Of a stretch of DNA of 64,000 nt, positions 62,493 to 64,000 are shown piece by piece. The stretch lies in contig LXQE01000148.1 of the NCBI GenBank assembly GCA_003326195.1, positions 65,718 through 129,717 of the forward strand, in the 5' to 3' direction. The notes under the pieces are model-generated. The model saw only the letters and a list, made by a program, of their open reading frames with translations. It searched no databases and was not told the DNA's origin. Position 1 is the first letter of the stretch, and the number at the start of each line of letters is the position of its first letter. A program made the position numbers and the translations under genes. The DNA comes from Nostoc punctiforme NIES-2108 (GTDB lineage Bacteria > Cyanobacteriota > Cyanobacteriia > Cyanobacteriales > Nostocaceae).

Positions 62493-63347
62493 ATGAATAT
62501 TCAAACAGTAGGTGTTGTTGGTGCAGGGGTAATGGGAATAGGGGTCGCACAAAACCTTGCTCAAACAGGTCATCAAGTAATACTCGTAGATATTTCGGAA
62601 AATACCCTAGATAAAGCTAAACACGAAATCAGGAATAATATCCGCTTTCAGGGTTTTTTCAAAAAAACTGACAAAACAGAGACTCCAGATAGTATCCTCG
62701 ACAAAATAGAGTTTTCTACAAACTATAAAATGTTAGAGAATTCAGATTTTGTAGTCGAAAATGTCACAGAAAAGTGGGATATTAAAAAAGAGGTATATCC
62801 TTTACTAGATTCTATCTGTCCAGCAAATTGCCTATTCGCTGCTAACACATCAGCAATTCCCATTACCCAGATTGCTTCAGCTACTAAGCGTGCTGATAAA
62901 GTTGTTGGTATCCACTTTATGAATCCTGTACCAATGAAGCCGATGGTAGAGATGATTCGTGGATATCATACCTCTGATATAACAATTGAGATAGCAAAAA
63001 AAATGCTAGCTCAGATGGGTAAAGAATGTATCATTGTTAATGATTCACCGGGTTTTGTTTCTAACAGGGTGTTGATGTTAACTATTAACGAGGCTATTTT
63101 TCTATTGCAAGACCAAGTTTCTACAGCAGAAGATATAGACAAAATCTTTAAAAGCTGTTTTGGTCACAAAATGGGGCCTTTAGAAACAGCAGATTTGATT
63201 GGTCTAGACACCATTTTATTTTCTATCGAAGTCTTATATGAAAGCTTTAACGATAGCAAATATAGACCATGCCCCTTACTCAAAAAAATGGTAAATGCCG
63301 GGTTACATGGTAGAAAAAGTGGTAAAGGATTTTACGCATATCAGTAA
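62493..63347 (+). CDS. 3-hydroxyacyl-CoA dehydrogenase family enzyme, FkbK-like (extender-unit pathway)
   Basis: 284 residues with a GGGAGATGAG site before the ATG. Rossmann VGVVGAGVMGIGVAQNLAQTGHQVILVD, NTSAIPI, GIHFMNPVPMKPMVEMIRG with catalytic His, NDSPGFVSNRVL, HKMGPLETADLIGLD and C-terminal HGRKSGKGFYAYQ. A full-length FadB/Hbd-type enzyme. Next to an FkbJ-like ACP and FkbI-like dehydrogenase it most likely oxidises glyceryl-ACP on the way to hydroxymalonyl- or methoxymalonyl-ACP. Confidence 0.9.
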   Translation: MNIQTVGVVGAGVMGIGVAQNLAQTGHQVILVDISENTLDKAKHEIRNNIRFQGFFKKTDKTETPDSILDKIEFSTNYKMLENSDFVVENVTEKWDIKKEVYPLLDSICPANCLFAANTSAIPITQIASATKRADKVVGIHFMNPVPMKPMVEMIRGYHTSDITIEIAKKMLAQMGKECIIVNDSPGFVSNRVLMLTINEAIFLLQDQVSTAEDIDKIFKSCFGHKMGPLETADLIGLDTILFSIEVLYESFNDSKYRPCPLLKKMVNAGLHGRKSGKGFYAYQ

Positions 63348-63366
63348 ATAGGAATAATCAAGACAA

Positions 63367-63615
63367 ATGAACGAAATTCAAGCTAAAATCAAAAACTTTC
63401 TGGCAAAATTTTTCGGTAATCATGATTTGCAACCAGATGAAGATATTTTTGCGCTCGGTTTTGTCAATTCTATGTTTGCCATGCAACTTGTTTTGTTTGT
63501 AGAGCAGGAATTTCAGATTACCATTGAAAACGATGATTTAGAGTTGGAAAATTTTCGCACAATCAACTCTATTGTCAATTTAATTGAACGTAAAACTACT
63601 ACTTTCGTACATTAA
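63367..63615 (+). CDS. Acyl carrier protein, FkbJ-like (extender-unit pathway)
   Basis: 82 residues. Four-helix ACP with the phosphopantetheine Ser in LGFVNSMFAMQLV, the sequence typical of FkbJ/ZmaD-type carrier proteins rather than fatty-acid ACP (DSLD). It would hold the glyceryl-to-hydroxymalonyl intermediates. 19 bases after the dehydrogenase stop. Confidence 0.9.
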   Translation: MNEIQAKIKNFLAKFFGNHDLQPDEDIFALGFVNSMFAMQLVLFVEQEFQITIENDDLELENFRTINSIVNLIERKTTTFVH

Positions 63616-63655
63616 TCAAATATAGGTTGCCATTTTATATGGCATAAATGATATT

Positions 63656-64000
63656 ATGAAACTAGAACTATCTACCCAACAGAAAAATGCTCAAGCTAAA
63701 TTTAGAGCTTTTGTTAATGAGGAAATATGTCCTAGTGCTGGGGAATGGGATAGAAAAGAATTTACTCCACCAGAACTAATTAAGAAAATCGCCGAACATG
63801 GTTTTCTCGGTGCCATATTACCCCAGGAATATGGTGGTAAAGGAATGGACATGATTACTTATGGTATTCTCAACGAGGAACTTGGACGGGGATGTTCTTC
63901 TGTGCGGAGTTTGCTCACAGTTCACAACATGGTTGCTTATGCTTTGTGTAAATGGGGTAATAAGTCTCAAAAAGAGTATTGGCTGCCCAAATTTGCATCT
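63656..64000 (+). CDS. Acyl-CoA dehydrogenase, FkbI-like, N-terminal part (cut by window edge)
   Basis: 115 codons from ATG at 63656 to the edge. Reads FRAFVNEEICPSAGEWDRK, GFLGAILPQEYGGKGMD, LNEELGRGCSSVRSLLTVHNMV and YWLPKFAS: the N-terminal alpha domain of acyl-CoA dehydrogenases and the FkbI/ZmaE subgroup, which oxidises hydroxyacyl-ACP in methoxymalonyl- and aminomalonyl-ACP pathways. The flavin and catalytic-base regions lie beyond the window, as presumably do FkbH- and FkbG-like genes. Confidence 0.85.
   Translation, partial: MKLELSTQQKNAQAKFRAFVNEEICPSAGEWDRKEFTPPELIKKIAEHGFLGAILPQEYGGKGMDMITYGILNEELGRGCSSVRSLLTVHNMVAYALCKWGNKSQKEYWLPKFAS

Noticed and set aside
1..64000. Search for tRNA, rRNA and other structured RNA genes
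   Set aside because: No cloverleaf, rRNA core motif or recognised riboswitch consensus was seen by eye; a covariance-model scan would be needed to exclude small RNAs.

Overview
The window looks like a chromosomal segment of a filamentous, Nostocales-type cyanobacterium. It is AT-rich with dense HIP1 octamers (GCGATCGC), RpaB-type and NarL-type regulators, a giant Ser/Thr-His hybrid kinase, an xisH/xisI pair, an AMIN-domain TonB receptor, and the short palindromic repeats (GGGCTACGCCTACGC family, TCATTCG heptamers, ACTTACGCA-ended MITEs) typical of that group. No rRNA, tRNA or CRISPR array was seen.

Left part (1-9 kb): the end of a CtpA-type protease, a small lipoprotein, a NarL-type sensor kinase/regulator pair (967-2887), a ClC antiporter with CBS and UspA domains, and an RpaB-type regulator followed by a short-chain dehydrogenase. 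Between 9 and 14.4 kb lies a one-strand cluster of small-molecule redox and hydrolase genes (MOSC, DUF302, NmrA-like reductase, alpha/beta hydrolase, cupin, DsbA-like). It is interleaved with broken genes: two SDR fragments, a tehA remnant and a dienelactone hydrolase remnant. At 14.7-21.5 kb a 2,038-residue kinase sits upstream of a LuxR-type regulator.

Middle part (22-28 kb) is a decay zone: DUF1622 protein, internally deleted aquaporin, DUF5615 toxin-like gene with a frameshifted DUF433 partner, a collapsed restriction-modification gene, a MITE, xisI with a nonsense-interrupted xisH, an 11-copy 21-bp tandem repeat, and an NTF2-like gene flanked by about 45-bp inverted repeats.

Right part (28-64 kb): a siderophore-type transport block (ABC exporter, two FecCD permeases, substrate-binding lipoprotein, TonB receptor; no FecE-type ATPase in view) with two candidate Fur sites. 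It is followed by a 25-kb biosynthetic cluster on the plus strand: FAAL-ACP-C-A(predicted Gly)-PCP; PKS KS-AT-KR-ACP; PKS KS-AT-KR-DH-ER-ACP; PKS KS-AT-MT-KR-ACP; a free-standing AT; then FkbK-, FkbJ- and FkbI-like genes for a hydroxymalonyl/methoxymalonyl-ACP extender, the last cut by the window edge. The inferred product is a fatty-acylated glycine extended by three ketide units, with at least one unusual ACP-borne extender possible. Unusual points are a DH-ER cassette inserted inside a KR tail whose KR core has lost its catalytic Tyr, a trans-type AT that looks copied from the neighbouring PKS, and a MITE directly in front of the first biosynthetic gene.
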